DNA from: an uncultured Lachnospiraceae bacterium
GTDB taxonomy: Bacteria; Bacillota; Clostridia; Lachnospirales; Lachnospiraceae
NCBI GenBank assembly: GCA_947628705.1
Contig: CANRAZ010000001.1
Location: forward strand, 26,309-90,308
DNA length: 64,000 nt
Reading direction: 5' to 3'
This document shows, in pieces, positions 33,442 to 41,882 of this stretch. Position numbers and translations under genes: made by a program. A model generated the notes under the pieces. It searched no databases, was not told where the DNA came from, and saw only the letters and a program-made list of their open reading frames with translations. The number at the start of each line of letters is the position of its first letter. The stretch's first letter is position 1.

Positions 33442-34116
33442 ATGAAAAAGAATACACCCCCTATGGGTCAGTATCCGCAGGATAATGCAAGAAAAAGAGT
33501 AAGTCCGCTCTCGGTAATTATTGCGTTGATCGGAGTGCTTTGTCTGGCGGCGGCGTTAGTTTTGCCTAAGTTTTTAAAGAAAAGCGTTGCTGATACAGAC
33601 TGGGAAAGTTCTCCTGATACAGAAAAGTATTCGTTTTTGGTTACTATAACGAACGATGACGCAAACAATCCGTTTCAGCCTACATCTCATTTTTCGGTTT
33701 CATATGAAAACACGGACGAATGGCTGGATATGGTGACGGAGGCTCTTGCCGATGAGGTGCCGAGCGGCACAGGCGAATTAAATTCGGAAATTTTCGTTGT
33801 ACCGCCGATGAAGATTACTATTGACAAGACGGCAAGCAGGATTTTCAAAATTTACCCCCACACAGTTGATGCCACACAGGTGAAAGTTTGTTTAAATCAT
33901 TCGGTTGAAACCTCGGAAACTTATTACGACGAAAACGTTTACGGCTATCGACGGTTTTTCATTTTTACTTTAAACGATGACGGAGAGCTTGATTTGTTTC
34001 CTTTATTGAGCCCTTATAAGGTTCGGTTTGACGGAACTGAAAGCCCTGCGTTTGCCGTCGTTGACATGGACAAAATATGTAAGCAATTGGGAGTAGATCC
34101 GTCGACTGCGTTGTAG
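33442..34116 (+). CDS. membrane-anchored paralog of the preceding outer domain
   Basis: A 224-residue protein with a short basic N-terminus, one transmembrane helix (about 22-44), and an outer domain sharing two conserved blocks with the protein upstream (VPPMKIT near the centre and FAVVDMDKICKQLGVDP at the end). It lacks the zinc ribbon and the repeats. Spacing is 16 bases with GAAGGAGG before the ATG, so the two are an operon and arose by duplication. The shared domain is not one I recognise. Confidence 0.78.
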   Translation: MKKNTPPMGQYPQDNARKRVSPLSVIIALIGVLCLAAALVLPKFLKKSVADTDWESSPDTEKYSFLVTITNDDANNPFQPTSHFSVSYENTDEWLDMVTEALADEVPSGTGELNSEIFVVPPMKITIDKTASRIFKIYPHTVDATQVKVCLNHSVETSETYYDENVYGYRRFFIFTLNDDGELDLFPLLSPYKVRFDGTESPAFAVVDMDKICKQLGVDPSTAL

Positions 34117-34208
34117 GACGTTCTTTAAAATCCTTGCAAAAGAGGATACAGACACATCGAAACTCCTTTTAAGATTACACAGCAAACTGTACGACATACA
34201 ATAACATA

Positions 34209-34245
34209 AAGGGAGGCTTCTCAACCAAAGCCTCCCTTACATTTT
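34209..34245 (+). terminator. probable terminator of the zinc-ribbon pair
   Basis: AAGGGAGGCTT (34209-34219) pairs perfectly with AAGCCTCCCTT (34228-34238), an 11-bp stem with an 8-base loop. Only ACATTTT follows, so termination strength is uncertain. Confidence 0.65.
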
Positions 34246-34253
34246 ACCCTTAA

Positions 34254-34342
34254 TTCAATTATTTTATAATTCAATAATTTTACAATTAAATTACTTCTAT
34301 AATTCAATTACTTCTAAAATTTAGTTACTTCTAATTTCATAC
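34254..34342. repeat. degenerate AT-rich tandem repeat
   Basis: Short units built around TTACTTCTA and AATTCAAT recur with a period near 17-18 bases between the zinc-ribbon pair and oadA. At least three TTACTTCTA copies are visible. It lies downstream of both convergent transcription units. Confidence 0.6.
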
Positions 34343-34391
34343 AAATTCGACTAAACTTCAAGCCGTACTGTCTGAAATGCCTCTAAGGATA

Positions 34392-35786
34392 TTAAACAGG
34401 ATATGCCTTATTCTTTGTATCTGCGGCAGCCACGTCAACCTTCTTCTGCTGTGCCTGACGGTACTTAAAGAAATCCAAGGCAACCTGAGGGAAAAGCGCA
34501 TAGGAAAGCACATCTTCCTCCTGCTGTATCCATTCCTTACATTCTTCTCTGAATTTCGGAAGCTGCGGCTCGATAAGATCCGCCGGCCTGCAGGTTATCG
34601 GCTTAACGTCGCCGATGCACTTTTTCTGGACCTCAGGATTGAAAGGCTTGATGGTCTGACCGAACTCGCCGGAAAGAATCTTCTTGGATTCCTTGGTAAC
34701 CATCTTATAACGCTCTCCCTGAAGCACATTAAGGACTGCCTGTGTTCCGACAATCTGTGAGGAAGGAGTAACCAAAGGCGGTTCGCCGAAATCCTTACGG
34801 ACACGAGGAACCTCTTCAAGCACAGCCTCATACTTGTCTTCTGCATGAGCCTCTTTAAGCTGAGAAACAAGGTTGCTGAGCATGCCGCCCGGAACCTGAT
34901 ACATAAGAGTCTTTATGTTTACTCCAAGCACCTTCGGATTGAGAAGACCGTTTGCAAGAACCTCTTCTCTGTAAGGACGGAAGTAATCGGCAATCTCAGA
35001 AAGAAGCTTCTGGTCGAGCCCTGTGTCATACTCCGTTCCCCTGAATGTTTCAACCATAACCTCTGTCGCAGGCTGAGAAGTTCCAAGAGCAAGAGGCGAC
35101 ATTGCACAGTCTATAATGTCACAGCCTGCCTCAACAGCCTTGAGATAAGTCATTGCGGCAACACCTGAGGTGTAATGCGTGTGAAGCTGAATCGGAAGCG
35201 ATGAGCCTTCCTTAAGAGCCTTAACAAGTCTGGTTGCCTCATAAGGAACAAGAAGGCCTGCCATATCCTTTATGCAGATCGAATCCGCACCCATGTCTTC
35301 TATTTTTCTTGCGGTTTCCTTCCAGTAATCCAGCGTATAAGCGTCTCCAAGCGTGTACGAAAGGGCTATCTGAGCATGACCGTTTTCCTTTTTGCATGCC
35401 TTCACAGCCGTTTCAAGGTTTCTGAGGTCATTGAGACAGTCAAAAATTCTGATGATATCTATACCGTTTGCAATTGACTTCTGAACGAAATACTCAACTA
35501 CATCATCGGCATAATGGTTGTAGCCGAGTATATTCTGTCCTCTGAAAAGCATCTGAAGCTTTGAGTTTTTAAAGCCTGCTCTGAGCTTGCGGAGCCTTTC
35601 CCAAGGATCCTCCTTCAAAAATCTGAGACAGGCATCAAATGTTGCGCCGCCCCAGCACTCTACCGAGTGATAGCCTACCTTATCCATCTTCTCAACGATA
35701 GGAAGCATAAGCTCCGTAGGCATTCTGGTTGCAATTAAAGACTGATGTGCGTCACGAAGCACGGTCTCTGTTATTTTAACTCCCAT
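34392..35786 (-). CDS. oadA: oxaloacetate decarboxylase alpha subunit (carboxyltransferase), lacking biotin domain
   Basis: Transfers the carboxyl group of oxaloacetate to biotin, or the reverse with pyruvate. The 464-residue protein has the HMGL-like TIM barrel (TETVLRDAHQSLIATRM at the N-terminus, the carboxylated-lysine-region CIKDMAG, metal-site HTHYTSG) and the conserved carboxylase C-terminal domain (QVPGGMLSNL...VTPSSQIVG). It stops before any biotinyl domain; the carrier is the separate protein encoded upstream. It is the last gene of the five-gene operon, 23 bases after oadB, with AAGGAGG before the ATG. Confidence 0.95.
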   Translation of the reverse strand: MGVKITETVLRDAHQSLIATRMPTELMLPIVEKMDKVGYHSVECWGGATFDACLRFLKEDPWERLRKLRAGFKNSKLQMLFRGQNILGYNHYADDVVEYFVQKSIANGIDIIRIFDCLNDLRNLETAVKACKKENGHAQIALSYTLGDAYTLDYWKETARKIEDMGADSICIKDMAGLLVPYEATRLVKALKEGSSLPIQLHTHYTSGVAAMTYLKAVEAGCDIIDCAMSPLALGTSQPATEVMVETFRGTEYDTGLDQKLLSEIADYFRPYREEVLANGLLNPKVLGVNIKTLMYQVPGGMLSNLVSQLKEAHAEDKYEAVLEEVPRVRKDFGEPPLVTPSSQIVGTQAVLNVLQGERYKMVTKESKKILSGEFGQTIKPFNPEVQKKCIGDVKPITCRPADLIEPQLPKFREECKEWIQQEEDVLSYALFPQVALDFFKYRQAQQKKVDVAAADTKNKAYPV

Positions 35787-35809
35787 TGTTGTTTACCTCC
35801 TTAAATTAT

Positions 35810-37285
35810 TTATACTCCGAATACCGCCATGAACACGCCTGCCGCTACGGCTGTACCGATAACGCCCGCAACGTTAGGCCCCATGGCATGCATAAGCAGG
35901 AAGTTCGTAGGATCCTCTTTGGCGCCGACCTTCTGTGAAACTCTTGCAGCCATCGGAACCGCCGAAACTCCCGCAGAACCGATAAGAGGATTTACCTTTC
36001 CGTGCGTTGCCTTGCACATTATCTTTCCGAAAATAACACCGCCGGCTGTACCGAAAGCAAAGGCAACAAGTCCGAGTAAAACAATCTTGATAGTTGTTAC
36101 CTGAAGAAATGCCTCGGCGCTTGTCGATGCTCCTACAGATGTTCCAAGAAGGATAACAACGATGTACATCATTGCATTCGATGCGGTTTCCTGAAGCTGT
36201 CTTACAACGCCGCTCTCCCTGAAAAGGTTGCCAAGCATAAGGCAGCCGATTAGAGGAGCCGTGTCAGGAAGGATAAGCACTACGACAACAGTTACGATAA
36301 TCGGAAAAAGAATCTTCTCAAGCTTGGTAACAGGCCTGAGCTGTTCCATCTTAATCGCTCTCTCCTTCTTTGTCGTGAGGAGCTTCATTATCGGAGGCTG
36401 TATAATCGGTACAAGCGACATGTAGGAATATGCCGCTACCGCAATAGGCCCCATAAGCGCAGTCTGCCCAAGCTTGCCTGCAAGGAAAATCGACGTAGGT
36501 CCGTCAGCACCGCCGATAATTGAAACGGCTGCCGCCTGAGCGTCCGAGAAGCCAAACAGGATTGCAAGAATATATGCAGTAAAAATACCAAGCTGCGCAG
36601 CGGCTCCAAGAAGAAAGCTCTTAGGATTTGCAATAAGAGGACCGAAGTCTGTCATTGCGCCTACTCCCATGAAAATAAGGCAAGGGAGAATCGACCACTC
36701 GTCAAGCATAAAGAAATAATGGAGAAGCCCTCCGTTTGTATTGCTTACCTTGTGATAATTTGCACCTGAAACGGATATTCTTTCCACCATGCTGTCGTAG
36801 GATACGCTGTCCGGCTCAGCAACAATAATTACGGGATTTCCGTCAGCGTCCTTATACACATAGTACTCAAAAACCGAAGAGTCCTTAGCGTCTATTGAAT
36901 TTTCCTTTACTTCGACCTCTGCACCCGTAAGGCTGTCCAAATACACCTTTTCATAATCTACTTCCTTCAACTCGCCGTCGATTTTATACTTCATTACGCA
37001 TTTCCCGGATTCGTCGAACGTAATAGAAGCAATCTGTGAGTCTATTGAGTCTCCGTTCTCATAGTAAGCATAGGTAGTGCTAGGCTCCGCCATAATTGAC
37101 GGATACATGTTGACCAAAAGCATACCGAATGCAATCGGAACCAAAAGCAGAGGCTCATAGCCCAACTTGATGGCAAGAAAAAGGAAGATAAAAGCTACAA
37201 GTATCATAACCCAGTTGCCCCAGTAAAGGGAAGCAAAACCGGAAGCTTTTGCAAGATACGATACTGTATCAATAATATAATCCAT
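35810..37285 (-). CDS. oadB: Na+-translocating decarboxylase beta subunit with extracytoplasmic insert
   Basis: Integral-membrane subunit that decarboxylates carboxybiotin and pumps Na+ out. Family motifs: GGADGPTSIFLAGKL (D261 as the conserved aspartate), GSAGVSAVPMAARVSQ, and MGPNVAGVIGTAVAAG at the C-terminus. The protein is 491 residues, longer than classic OadB/MmdB/GcdB, because residues of about 65-187 form a hydrophilic insert after the first membrane helices (ITFDESGKCVMKYKIDGE...). The insert is probably outside the membrane. A structured 160-base gap separates it from the biotin carrier gene upstream. Confidence 0.93.
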   Translation of the reverse strand: MDYIIDTVSYLAKASGFASLYWGNWVMILVAFIFLFLAIKLGYEPLLLVPIAFGMLLVNMYPSIMAEPSTTYAYYENGDSIDSQIASITFDESGKCVMKYKIDGELKEVDYEKVYLDSLTGAEVEVKENSIDAKDSSVFEYYVYKDADGNPVIIVAEPDSVSYDSMVERISVSGANYHKVSNTNGGLLHYFFMLDEWSILPCLIFMGVGAMTDFGPLIANPKSFLLGAAAQLGIFTAYILAILFGFSDAQAAAVSIIGGADGPTSIFLAGKLGQTALMGPIAVAAYSYMSLVPIIQPPIMKLLTTKKERAIKMEQLRPVTKLEKILFPIIVTVVVVLILPDTAPLIGCLMLGNLFRESGVVRQLQETASNAMMYIVVILLGTSVGASTSAEAFLQVTTIKIVLLGLVAFAFGTAGGVIFGKIMCKATHGKVNPLIGSAGVSAVPMAARVSQKVGAKEDPTNFLLMHAMGPNVAGVIGTAVAAGVFMAVFGV

Positions 37286-37330
37286 TCTTATTTTACCTCC
37301 ATCGGATAGTTATAATCTTACACCGTGTAA

Positions 37331-37357
37331 CCGGCAGCCGTTAGCCGGCAGCCGTTA
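37331..37357. repeat. 13-bp direct repeat before oadB
   Basis: CCGGCAGCCGTTA occurs at 37331-37343 and 37345-37357, between the three-stem element and the oadB start. Confidence 0.8.
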
Positions 37358-37361
37358 AGCG

Positions 37362-37427
37362 TTAATCGCATGCCCGCAGTCCTGATATTGCCGACTGCTT
37401 ATCGGCGGCCGATAAAGCTGCGATTAA
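37362..37427 (-). ncRNA. candidate three-stem structured RNA element inside the oad operon
   Basis: In the BCCP-oadB gap a 9-bp closing stem (TTAATCGCA at 37362-37370 with TGCGATTAA at 37419-37427) encloses two perfect hairpins: GCAGTC/GACTGC (37376-37398) and TTATCGG/CCGATAA (37399-37415, three-base loop). This is a compact three-way junction. No T-tract follows, so it is not a terminator; I recognise no riboswitch class. It may be a processing or stability element setting the ratio of the pump subunit to the carrier. Confidence 0.55.
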
Positions 37428-37433
37428 AATTCG

Positions 37434-37448
37434 CTGACTGACAGTCAG
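37434..37448. other. perfect palindrome across the BCCP stop codon
   Basis: CTGACTG A CAGTCAG overlaps the TGA stop (37445-37447) of the biotin carrier gene and lies 6 bases from the three-stem element. Confidence 0.7.
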
Positions 37449-37810
37449 TTCATTGTTGCAAGGACTTCTCCTGCCTCAACGGACTGCCCCACAGTTACAT
37501 TAACAGATGCAAGAGTACCATCCTGAGGCGCCACAATCTCATTTTCCATCTTCATAGCTTCAAGGACAAGAATAACATCACCCTTCTTTACTGCTGCCCC
37601 TGCGGAAAGAACAGTCTTTAAAATCTTGCCCGGCATCGGAGCGTTTACCTTAACCGCTCCCTGTGCGCCGGCCGGAGCTGCCGCCTTTGGCGCTGCTTTC
37701 TTAGGAGCCGCTTTAGGCGCTGCCTGCGCAGGTGCTGCTGCGGTTCCCTCATTTTCCTCTACGCTGACCTCATAAACCGTTCCGTTTACGGTAATAGTAT
37801 AATTTTTCAT
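37445..37810 (-). CDS. biotin carboxyl carrier protein of the decarboxylase complex
   Basis: A 121-residue carrier. The biotinylated lysine is in LEAMKMENEIVAP near the C-terminal lipoyl/biotinyl domain. An Ala/Pro/Lys-rich flexible linker (about 25-50) tethers it. The N-terminus MKNYTITVNGTVYEVSVEE is typical of the GcdC/MmdC group. Start is ATG at 37810 after AGGAGG, inside the ORF-track frame that runs from 37846 and would overlap oadG. It must serve both carboxyltransferases in the operon and the membrane pump. Confidence 0.95.
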   Translation of the reverse strand: MKNYTITVNGTVYEVSVEENEGTAAAPAQAAPKAAPKKAAPKAAAPAGAQGAVKVNAPMPGKILKTVLSAGAAVKKGDVILVLEAMKMENEIVAPQDGTLASVNVTVGQSVEAGEVLATMN

Positions 37811-37830
37811 CTTAATATATCCTCCTGTCT

Positions 37831-38193
37831 TCAGGCATTCTGCCATCTTTGTTTATTTACCTTTCTGATTGAGCGAACCACAAGCCCGTCTTCCGGGACA
37901 TAGCCGCCCGCCGCTTCTTCATATGCCTCGATAGCCGCTGTGATTACAGCAATGATTTCAAGGTCGTCTACGTTTTCTTCCTCCTCCGCAATGACCGGCT
38001 CAGACGCCGCTGCCGGTGCAGGCGCCGGCTTTTCAGCCTTTGAAGCAAGCTTGTTGATCATCTTAAAACAGCTTATTATGAAGCTGATAAGCAACAGCAT
38101 GCAGAACACTATTCCGATTCCCAGAAGCGTGTTTAGGCCTGCCTGTGCCATTACGTCCGGATCCCAATTAATAAATGCTGCCACCGTACTCAT
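37831..38193 (-). CDS. oadG: decarboxylase gamma/delta subunit (OadG-like)
   Basis: A 120-residue single-span protein: N-terminal outside residues, one transmembrane helix (about 21-44), an Ala/Pro linker with acidic patch, and a cytoplasmic tail. The tail contains AVITAAIEAYEE and RSIRKVNKQRW, resembling the C-terminal segment of MmdD/OadG subunits that dock the carboxyltransferase on the membrane subunit. It lies 12 bases downstream of the mmdA-like gene. Confidence 0.88.
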   Translation of the reverse strand: MSTVAAFINWDPDVMAQAGLNTLLGIGIVFCMLLLISFIISCFKMINKLASKAEKPAPAPAAASEPVIAEEEENVDDLEIIAVITAAIEAYEEAAGGYVPEDGLVVRSIRKVNKQRWQNA

Positions 38194-38205
38194 AAAGCCA
38201 CCTCA

Positions 38206-39654
38206 CTACACCGTGCCATGCTTCTTAACAGGACGGTCTTCTCTCTTGGAATAAAGCATTTCAAACGCATAAATAAGCTGCTTCCTAACCTCTTCTCCCG
38301 TAATGATTGCATCTGCATAGCCTCTCTTTGCCGCGCTTTCAGAGCTTAAAAGCGTCTCTCCGTACTCCGCAGCCTTTTCCTTCCTGAACGCAGCCTTATC
38401 TGCGGCGGACTCAAGCTCTTCACTGTAAATAATCTGAACAGCGAGGTCTGCATCCATCGCCCCTATCTGGCTGTTTTCAAGCGCAAACACAAAATCCGCT
38501 CCTGTCGATTTGCTGTTAAAGGCAACATAGGCGCTGCCGAGCGCCTTGCCTGTTATTACGTTAATCTTTGGCACGGTCGCATTTGCAAACGAATAAGTCA
38601 TTTTAGCGGCTGCAATTGAAATGTTCTTTGCTTCACCCATTGTAGCGGCATAGCCCGTTACATTAGTAAGCGTAAGAACCGGAATACTGAATGCGTCGCA
38701 GAATTTAACGAACTCCGCAGCCTTATAGCAGCCCTTTGTAGTAAGAACCGATTCAAACTTCTTAACCGTCTTGCCTTTTTCATCTTTAACCGCCGTACGG
38801 TTTGCAGCAACGCCTACAGTGCTTCCGTTAAGCTTAATAAAGCCGCACACCATGGCAGGTTCATATTCAGCCTTTATTTCAATAAATTCGCCGTTATCGG
38901 CAATATCCGTAATTGCTTCCTTAACGTCGTCAAGCTCGGAAACAAACGCAGGAAGTTCACGGTTTAAATCATCGCTGCATTCTGCGTCTGCATCGTCTTC
39001 ATTGTTGAGAGGAAGATAGGATACCAAAGCGCGAATGCGGTTGATTGAGGCTTCTTCATCATTATCGGTAAAATCTACCGTCCCTGCCTCGGCAGCAAAC
39101 GCAGCGCTTGCAGTATCGCACTTACCTGTATTATTCCCATCAATCGTGTTCGGGGCATTCACAAACAGCTTGCCGTCCTTTGTAATGAAAACAAAATCAC
39201 TAAGTGCTGCAAGAACCGCACAGCCTCCTCCGCAGTTTCCGTATATTGCGGTAATCTGTGGAATAACGCCCGATGCAAGAGTCTGTTTTGCATAAATCGA
39301 ACCAAATGCCTCAAGAGCATCTGTTGATTCCTGAAGTCTCATGCCTGCACAGTCGATAATTCCTATCACAGGGGCGCCCACCTTCATTGCCTTGTCATAA
39401 ACGGATACGATTTTTTTTGCATGCATTTCGCCAACCGTACCGTTAAGAGCAGAAGCATCCTGACTGTAAACGTAAACAGGCCTGCCTTCAATCAAACCGT
39501 AGCCTGTTATTACGCCGTCACCAGGGGCATCCGTCTGCTGTAAGTTGAAGTCGGTGTTTCTTTTGGTCACCAATGCACCGAACTCAACAAAACTGTTGTC
39601 GTCAAGCAAGGTCGCTATTCTGTCCCTTGCCGACAATTTTGCTGTACTACTCAT
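38206..39654 (-). CDS. acyl-CoA carboxyltransferase subunit (MmdA-like)
   Basis: A 482-residue carboxyltransferase of the crotonase-fold MmdA/PccB/transcarboxylase 12S family: LSARDRIATLLDD at the start, GLIEGRPVYVYSQDAS, GIIDCAGMRLQES, YGNCGGGCAV, and a C-terminal half with TGKALGSAYVAF and QIGAMDADLAVQIIYSEE. It is shorter than most 12S-type proteins (about 510-530) and rather divergent in the middle. Expected to exchange CO2 between biotin and an acyl-CoA such as methylmalonyl/propionyl-CoA; the actual acyl group is not determined. First gene of the operon, behind a sigma-A promoter at 39723-39751. AACGGAGGG precedes the ATG. Confidence 0.9.
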   Translation of the reverse strand: MSSTAKLSARDRIATLLDDNSFVEFGALVTKRNTDFNLQQTDAPGDGVITGYGLIEGRPVYVYSQDASALNGTVGEMHAKKIVSVYDKAMKVGAPVIGIIDCAGMRLQESTDALEAFGSIYAKQTLASGVIPQITAIYGNCGGGCAVLAALSDFVFITKDGKLFVNAPNTIDGNNTGKCDTASAAFAAEAGTVDFTDNDEEASINRIRALVSYLPLNNEDDADAECSDDLNRELPAFVSELDDVKEAITDIADNGEFIEIKAEYEPAMVCGFIKLNGSTVGVAANRTAVKDEKGKTVKKFESVLTTKGCYKAAEFVKFCDAFSIPVLTLTNVTGYAATMGEAKNISIAAAKMTYSFANATVPKINVITGKALGSAYVAFNSKSTGADFVFALENSQIGAMDADLAVQIIYSEELESAADKAAFRKEKAAEYGETLLSSESAAKRGYADAIITGEEVRKQLIYAFEMLYSKREDRPVKKHGTV

Positions 39655-39722
39655 TTTCAGCCCTCCGTTGTTGCTTTATTTGTAAATTATTATTATCATA
39701 ATTCAAATTTACACCGATTATC

Positions 39723-39751
39723 ATTATACCTTGAAACTTCACATAAAACAA
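39723..39751 (-). promoter_or_regulatory. sigma-A promoter of the mmdA-oad operon
   Basis: Minus-strand TTGTTT (39746-39751), 17-base spacer, perfect TATAAT (39723-39728), about 70 bases before the mmdA start. Confidence 0.7.
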
Positions 39752-39807
39752 CACAAAAAATAACATTTTATTGATTATTTTAACAATATTGAATCATAAT
39801 AAACAGC

Positions 39808-39852
39808 AAAGCCTTTTACTCTGCGCGGCTAACGCAAAGCAAAAGGCTTTTA
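39808..39852 (-). terminator. probable terminator of recA-recX
   Basis: AAAGCCTTTT (39808-39817) pairs with AAAAGGCTTT (39841-39850), a 10-bp stem; only a weak T-rich tract follows on the minus strand. It lies about 60 bases past recX. Confidence 0.5.
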
Positions 39853-39914
39853 AATTATTTCATTCAAATCAGCGGCGCCGATTCAATCTTTTGATTAAAC
39901 CTTTTCAGACCGAT

Positions 39915-40604
39915 TCATTCCGAACCGCCGTCAATGTAATCGTTTAAGCTCTGTTTAATGTCACTGTAGTTGTAGCCGCTTCTGAGAAGAGAGGCAATAA
40001 CCTTTGTAATCTTGTCCTGATTATTAAATTCGTCAGGATCAAGCTTCTTCCGCAGCAGCTTCGTTATCGCTTCGCATGCGACGTCCTTCTGGGAAATGCC
40101 GTCCCTTGCACGCTCCTCTTCAACCTTTTCAAACGCAGCCTGAATGTCCTTTCTGGAAACTCCCTTGAGCATAAGCTGGTTCTCAATGTATTTTCTGCTC
40201 TTTGTACTTTCTTTACTTCTGATGTAAGAACAGGCATAACGGACATCGTCAACGTAGTTGAAGCTTGAAACGTAATCGAGGATTGCGGAAGCGTCATCTT
40301 CGGAGTAACCCGCCTGAATTATTTTTCCCGTAAGGCCTGTCACAGTGTAATCGCGGTCGGAAAGCAGTCCCAGCGAATATCTTTTTCCGCGAGTCAGAAC
40401 AGACTCATTAATCTTGATATAAGCATCTTCACTAAGGCTTATCGAAAGGTCTTCGGCTTTATCAGCGTCCTCAAGAAGAGCCTTTACCTGAGACAATGCG
40501 CCATACTCGCGGAGTTCGGCGTCGGTCAGAAAAAAGCTGTAATCACCGTCGATATAAAAGCTGTATTTGCGGCTTCCGCTGCGTTCTATCGCCGTTATCT
40601 TCAT
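39915..40604 (-). CDS. recX: regulatory protein RecX
   Basis: RecX modulates RecA filaments. The 229-residue protein has three tandem helical RecX modules: FNYVDDVRYACSYIRSK, SRKYIENQLMLKGVSRKDIQAAFEK and a last module ending LLRSGYNYSDIKQSLNDY. Start is ATG at 40604 behind AAGGAAAG; the ORF-track TTG seven codons upstream is less likely. It lies 45 bases downstream of recA, so both are SOS-controlled. Confidence 0.92.
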   Translation of the reverse strand: MKITAIERSGSRKYSFYIDGDYSFFLTDAELREYGALSQVKALLEDADKAEDLSISLSEDAYIKINESVLTRGKRYSLGLLSDRDYTVTGLTGKIIQAGYSEDDASAILDYVSSFNYVDDVRYACSYIRSKESTKSRKYIENQLMLKGVSRKDIQAAFEKVEEERARDGISQKDVACEAITKLLRKKLDPDEFNNQDKITKVIASLLRSGYNYSDIKQSLNDYIDGGSE

Positions 40605-40649
40605 CTCTGTCTTTCCTTCTGCCAACCCTTTCTAATTTGCCGTAAAAGC

Positions 40650-41696
40650 TCAAACGGTTTCTGTTTCTCCGTGCGAAGCGGCTGCATCAGAAAAATCAAC
40701 GGCTGGCATGTCATAAAGCTCTCTTACTTTATTCTCAATTTCATTCAGAAGCTCAGGGTTTTCTCTAAGATACGCCTTTGTATTTTCACGTCCCTGACCT
40801 ATCTTCTGTCCGTTGTATGCGAACCATGCTCCGCTCTTATCCACAATATTGTTTGATGCGGCGATGTCAAGAATGTCTCCCTCCTTGCTGATGCCCTTTC
40901 CGAACATAATGTCAAATTCAGCTTCCCTGAAAGGAGGCGCAACTTTGTTTTTTACGACCTTAACCCTTGTTCTGTTTCCGATTACTTCACCGCCCATTTT
41001 AAGCGACTCTATTCTCCTGACGTCCATTCTTACGGAAGAGTAAAACTTCAACGCGCGGCCGCCTGTCGTGGTTTCAGGATTCCCGAACATTACTCCCACC
41101 TTCTCACGAAGCTGGTTTATGAAGATGACCACGCAGTTTGTTTTGCTTATTACGCCCGTCAGCTTTCTAAGAGCCTGTGACATAAGCCTTGCCTGAAGGC
41201 CGACGTGCGAGTCGCCCATGTCTCCGTCAATCTCCGCTTTTGGAACAAGCGCCGCAACAGAGTCAACAATAACGATGTCTACTGCTCCTGACCTGACAAA
41301 GGTTTCCGTGATTTCAAGAGCCTGCTCGCCGTTGTCAGGCTGTGAGATGTAAAGATTGTCGATATCGACTCCGATGTTTGATGCGTAAACAGGATCCAAA
41401 GCATGCTCCGCATCAATAAATGCCGCTACTCCGCCTCTTTTCTGGATTTCTGCAACACAGTGAAGCGCAACTGTGGTTTTACCGCTTGACTCAGGACCGT
41501 AAATTTCAATCACACGGCCCTTTGGAAGTCCGCCTATTCCAAGGGCAATGTCAAGGCTCAGAGAACCTGTGGGAACTGCCTGAATGCTTGTGTCTTTATA
41601 ACTGTCGCCAAGCTTCATTACAGAACCCTTTCCATAAGATTTTTCAATTTGCGAAAGCGCCGCCTCAAGGGCCTTTTTCTTATCTTCGACTGCCAT
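40650..41696 (-). CDS. recA: recombinase RecA
   Basis: Strand-exchange ATPase and SOS co-protease. Full length at 348 residues. Walker [14 protein letters not shown], the IDAEHALDP region, [21 protein letters not shown] (L1), [22 protein letters not shown] (L2 region) and [12 protein letters not shown] are all intact. ATG follows TTGGAGG. The promoter upstream carries LexA boxes (41746-41795). Confidence 0.99.
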   Translation of the reverse strand: MAVEDKKKALEAALSQIEKSYGKGSVMKLGDSYKDTSIQAVPTGSLSLDIALGIGGLPKGRVIEIYGPESSGKTTVALHCVAEIQKRGGVAAFIDAEHALDPVYASNIGVDIDNLYISQPDNGEQALEITETFVRSGAVDIVIVDSVAALVPKAEIDGDMGDSHVGLQARLMSQALRKLTGVISKTNCVVIFINQLREKVGVMFGNPETTTGGRALKFYSSVRMDVRRIESLKMGGEVIGNRTRVKVVKNKVAPPFREAEFDIMFGKGISKEGDILDIAASNNIVDKSGAWFAYNGQKIGQGRENTKAYLRENPELLNEIENKVRELYDMPAVDFSDAAASHGETETV

Positions 41697-41745
41697 AATT
41701 CCTCCAAGTTTTTTTATTTTTGTCAGCTAAGTCAGCAGCATGAAC

Positions 41746-41795
41746 AGAACATATGTTCTGAATTAGAATATATCACACGAAAATTTGTTCGTCAA
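41746..41795 (-). promoter_or_regulatory. recA SOS promoter with two LexA boxes
   Basis: Minus-strand TTGACG (41790-41795) and TATATT (41767-41772) with a 17-base spacer form the promoter. A perfect Gram-positive LexA operator GAACATATGTTC lies at 41747-41758, just downstream of the -10. A second, one-mismatch palindrome CGAAAATTTGTTCG at 41778-41791 covers the -35/spacer. Confidence 0.88.
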
Positions 41796-41882
41796 GTATT
41801 TCTTTAAAAACTTTTAGAGCCTTTTTGTTTGCTGCGTAAGATTATTACTGCTTAAACGCTCGCCCTTTCCTTTGACTGTTAA

